Positions 53,137-54,763 of a stretch of DNA of 54,763 nt are shown here, piece after piece. The translations under genes and the position numbers were made by a program. Below the pieces are notes generated by a model. That model made no database searches, was not told the DNA's origin, and saw nothing but the letters and a program-made list of their open reading frames with translations. This DNA is from an uncultured Campylobacter sp. (GTDB taxonomy: Bacteria > Campylobacterota > Campylobacteria > Campylobacterales > Campylobacteraceae): positions 1-54,763 of the forward strand of contig NZ_CALIAV010000065.1 in NCBI RefSeq assembly GCF_938045625.1. The letters run 5' to 3'. Each line of letters starts with the position of its first letter. The first letter of the stretch is position 1.

Positions 53137-54413
53137 AAACTCTCATCAAAAATGGCACGATCGTAAATCATAACGGCTCACAAAAAGCAAACGTCCTGAT
53201 AGAAGGCGACAAGATCTCTCTCATCACCGCGAGCGAACCGACGGCGGATAAGGTAATAGACGCTAGCGGCAAGCTCGTGATGCCGGGTCTCATCGATATG
53301 CACGTGCATTTTCGAGATCCCGGCCTTGAGTATAAAGACGATATAAGCACGGGCTCTGAAACCGCGGTCGCAGGCGGCGTAACCACCTGCTGCCCGATGG
53401 CAAATACAAATCCAGTAAACGACAACGCCGTCGTCACGCGCGATATGGTAGCTAAAGCTAGAGCCCGCGGTCTCATCGACCTGCTACCAATCGGCGCGAT
53501 AACGAGCAAAATGGACGGCAAAAAGTGCGTAGAGATGGGCGATATGACTGAGGCTGGCGCAGTGGCGTTTAGCGACGACGGCCTGCCCGTAGCTAGCAGC
53601 GACGTGATGAGATACGCGCTTGAGTACTCAAAGCACTTCGGCAGCTTCGTCATCAACCACTCCCAGGACTGCTCGCTATGTCGCGGCGGCCATATGAACG
53701 AAGGCCGCGTCTCGGCGATACTAGGCATCAAGGGTATGCCGCGCGAGCAAGAAGAGATCATGGTTTCGCGCGATCTGCTACTAGCCAAGCTCACGGGCGG
53801 CCACATCCACATCGCGCACGTTAGCTCCGAGTGGTCGCTAAAGCTCATCGCGCAGGCTCGCGCAGCCGGCATAAACGTGACCTGCGAGGCGACTCCGCAC
53901 CACTTTACCTATACCGAGGACGAGCTGCTAGGCTACGATACGAACTTTAAAATGTCGCCGCCGCTTCGCACGAAATCAGACGTAGAGGCGATCAGAGATG
54001 GCCTAAAAAGCGGTCTCATCGACGTCATCGTGACCGACCACGCCCCACACCATAACGACGAGAAATTTTTAGAATTCGACAAGGCGCCTTTTGGAATACT
54101 CGGCCTACAAACACTCGTGCCTATGACACTAGATCTAGTAAGAGACGGCGTGATAGACTACGAGAAAATGGCGGCTCTGACGTCTTATAATGCGGCTAAA
54201 ATTTTAAAACTAAAAGACAAAGGCGTGATCGCGGAGGGCTATCTCGCCGACATCGCGATAATCGATCCGGGTTTTGAGTATCTCTACGACAAAAACCTAA
54301 ATAAATCAAAATCCCAAAACTCCCCGCTACTAGGCAAAATGCTAAAAGGCGCAGCGGTAATCACGATAAAAAGCGGCAAAACGGTGTTTGAGTTTCCAAA
54401 CATCGTGGCGTAG
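53133..54413 (+). CDS. pyrC: Dihydroorotase
   Basis: A 426-residue amidohydrolase of the long, type I form. Metal ligands H57 and H59 are in LIDMHVHFRDPG, with later histidines in NHSQ and IHIAHVS, and the catalytic aspartate is D302 in VTDHAPHH. It closes carbamoyl aspartate to dihydroorotate, the step after PyrB, whose gene it overlaps. After its stop the base composition changes abruptly to AT-rich sequence with a likely foreign gene. Confidence 0.95.
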   Translation: MKTLIKNGTIVNHNGSQKANVLIEGDKISLITASEPTADKVIDASGKLVMPGLIDMHVHFRDPGLEYKDDISTGSETAVAGGVTTCCPMANTNPVNDNAVVTRDMVAKARARGLIDLLPIGAITSKMDGKKCVEMGDMTEAGAVAFSDDGLPVASSDVMRYALEYSKHFGSFVINHSQDCSLCRGGHMNEGRVSAILGIKGMPREQEEIMVSRDLLLAKLTGGHIHIAHVSSEWSLKLIAQARAAGINVTCEATPHHFTYTEDELLGYDTNFKMSPPLRTKSDVEAIRDGLKSGLIDVIVTDHAPHHNDEKFLEFDKAPFGILGLQTLVPMTLDLVRDGVIDYEKMAALTSYNAAKILKLKDKGVIAEGYLADIAIIDPGFEYLYDKNLNKSKSQNSPLLGKMLKGAAVITIKSGKTVFEFPNIVA

Positions 54414-54430
54414 AATATTTAGATTTATTA

Positions 54431-54439
54431 TGCTAAAAT
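54431..54439 (+). promoter_or_regulatory. Extended -10 promoter of the structured RNA and RT gene
   Basis: TGCTAAAAT is an extended -10 element (TGnTAnAAT type). The expected start site, about seven bases downstream, falls at 54445-54447, right at the beginning of the long inverted repeat. The match in position supports a dedicated RNA promoter. Confidence 0.45.
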
Positions 54440-54442
54440 TAT

Positions 54443-54532
54443 AAAAGGGTATGGAAAAATAATTTGGAATACGAATCGTATTCGATGGTAAGTCAATTAC
54501 AATCTAATCCTATTTATTCCATATCCACTTTT
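54443..54532 (+). ncRNA. Candidate structured non-coding RNA, retron/DRT-like
   Basis: An RNA of about 90 nt closed by an imperfect terminal stem. AAAAG, GG and TATGGAA on the 5' side (54443-54456) pair with TTCCATA, CC and CTTTT on the 3' side (54517-54532), 14 pairs with two one-base bulges. Inside, GAATACG/CGTATTC (54467-54473 with 54477-54483) forms a tight hairpin and GTAA/TTAC (54488-54491 with 54497-54500) a weak one. The 3' arm ends 16 bases before the RT-like gene, the place of the a2 repeat in retrons. It is shorter than typical retron RNAs, and the T-rich run after it could also mean a pyrC terminator. Structure was folded by eye. Confidence 0.5.
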
Positions 54533-54548
54533 ATTTTTAGGTATATAC

Positions 54549-54763
54549 TTGGACATAAGAAAACTAAATTCACTAGAAGCTATAGCAAAAAGTTTTAATG
54601 CCGATATTGGCTTTCTAGAATTTATGAAAGAGCCAGAAAACACAAAAACTCAAAGTGATTATTTTAAGCTACTAAAGCTAAAGAAAAAGAACAAAAAATT
54701 TTCAACAAGCTTTAGAGAAGTATTAAAAATTAATGAACCTTTTAATGTATTTTATAAAGAATT
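54549..54763 (+). CDS. Probable reverse transcriptase N-terminus (retron or defence-associated RT), cut by the window edge
   Basis: A frame of 71 residues open to the right edge, too short at the edge to be noticed by length alone. The start is TTG with AGG seven bases upstream. The beginning (LNSLEAIAKSFNADIGFLEF) resembles the short N-terminal helices of retron RTs. After a linker, DYFKLLKLKKKNKKF and then SFREVLKINEPFNVFYKE follow the Y-x-x-F-x-I-x-KK-x-G...R-x-V pattern of RT region 0/1. The YxDD catalytic motif and palm would lie beyond the window. G+C is about a quarter to a third, far below pyrC. Together with the upstream RNA this suggests a phage-defence RT. Family level only, and not certain. 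Confidence 0.5.
   Translation, partial: MDIRKLNSLEAIAKSFNADIGFLEFMKEPENTKTQSDYFKLLKLKKKNKKFSTSFREVLKINEPFNVFYKE

Noticed and set aside
53168..53872. Antisense frame of 234 codons within pyrC
   Set aside because: A shadow of the GC-rich pyrC gene, rich in S/T/P as such shadows are.
54443..54532. Simple rho-independent terminator of pyrC
   Set aside because: The loop would be about 60 bases and contain further hairpins, and the 5' arm lines up with a promoter; termination remains possible as a second role.

Overview
The window looks like a piece of a Campylobacter chromosome, probably one of the oral, higher-GC species such as C. showae, C. rectus or C. curvus. The reasons are the class II DAHP synthase, an orphan trpC in the HIT/TPR/methyltransferase neighbourhood also found in C. 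jejuni (from memory), a TorA-type reductase paired with a small monohaem cytochrome c, a CetB-like PAS protein beside a soluble chemoreceptor, two-base-rich TATAAT promoters mostly without a clear -35 box, frequent TTG starts, and gaps crowded with the hexamer AAATTT. The species is an inference.

Layout. Positions 1-2255 (AT-rich): the tail of a type II secretion/type IV pilus inner-membrane protein, then a PAS sensor and a soluble chemoreceptor. 2640-8381: YqeY, a PiT phosphate transporter, BrnQ, RadA and a small unknown. 8743-14220: an acyltransferase, then a convergent four-gene glycan cassette (phosphoglycosyl transferase, GT4 glycosyltransferase, ManC, phosphomannomutase) that makes GDP-mannose and starts a lipid-linked glycan. 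14288-22112: YbaK, FliL, AcpS, a frameshifted DUF1963 gene, a TRIC-type channel, AcnB, Ogt and an EamA half-transporter.

22301-32381: a dCache chemoreceptor, then a minus-strand respiratory and regulatory block. It runs RibBA, a cytoplasmic PAS histidine kinase, an OmpR-type regulator, a DyP peroxidase, cytochrome c and TorA. The promoter in front of the cytochrome carries two 10-bp direct repeats one helical turn apart, a plausible site for the neighbouring regulator. 33060-40019: a membrane-tethered PD-(D/E)XK-like protein behind an initiator tRNA-Met/tRNA-Gln operon with a perfect consensus promoter, then MOSC, DUF4230, threonine deaminase, a CoA-binding protein, TrmA and an NhaC antiporter. 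40439-48994: an SDR, an ankyrin protein, and a tightly packed operon of FAD oxidoreductase, long coiled-coil protein, methyltransferase, YkgJ, TPR protein, TrpC and HIT. 49256-54413: DAHP synthase, RarD, an unknown, and pyrB-pyrC.

The most interesting part is the last 350 bases. Right after pyrC the composition turns strongly AT-rich. A candidate extended -10 promoter leads directly into an RNA of about 90 nt closed by an imperfect 14-bp terminal stem with inner hairpins. Sixteen bases later a TTG-started frame begins, and its first 71 residues resemble the N-terminus of retron or defence-associated reverse transcriptases. The window ends before the catalytic motifs, so this is a candidate only, but the arrangement is that of a retron or DRT-type anti-phage system.
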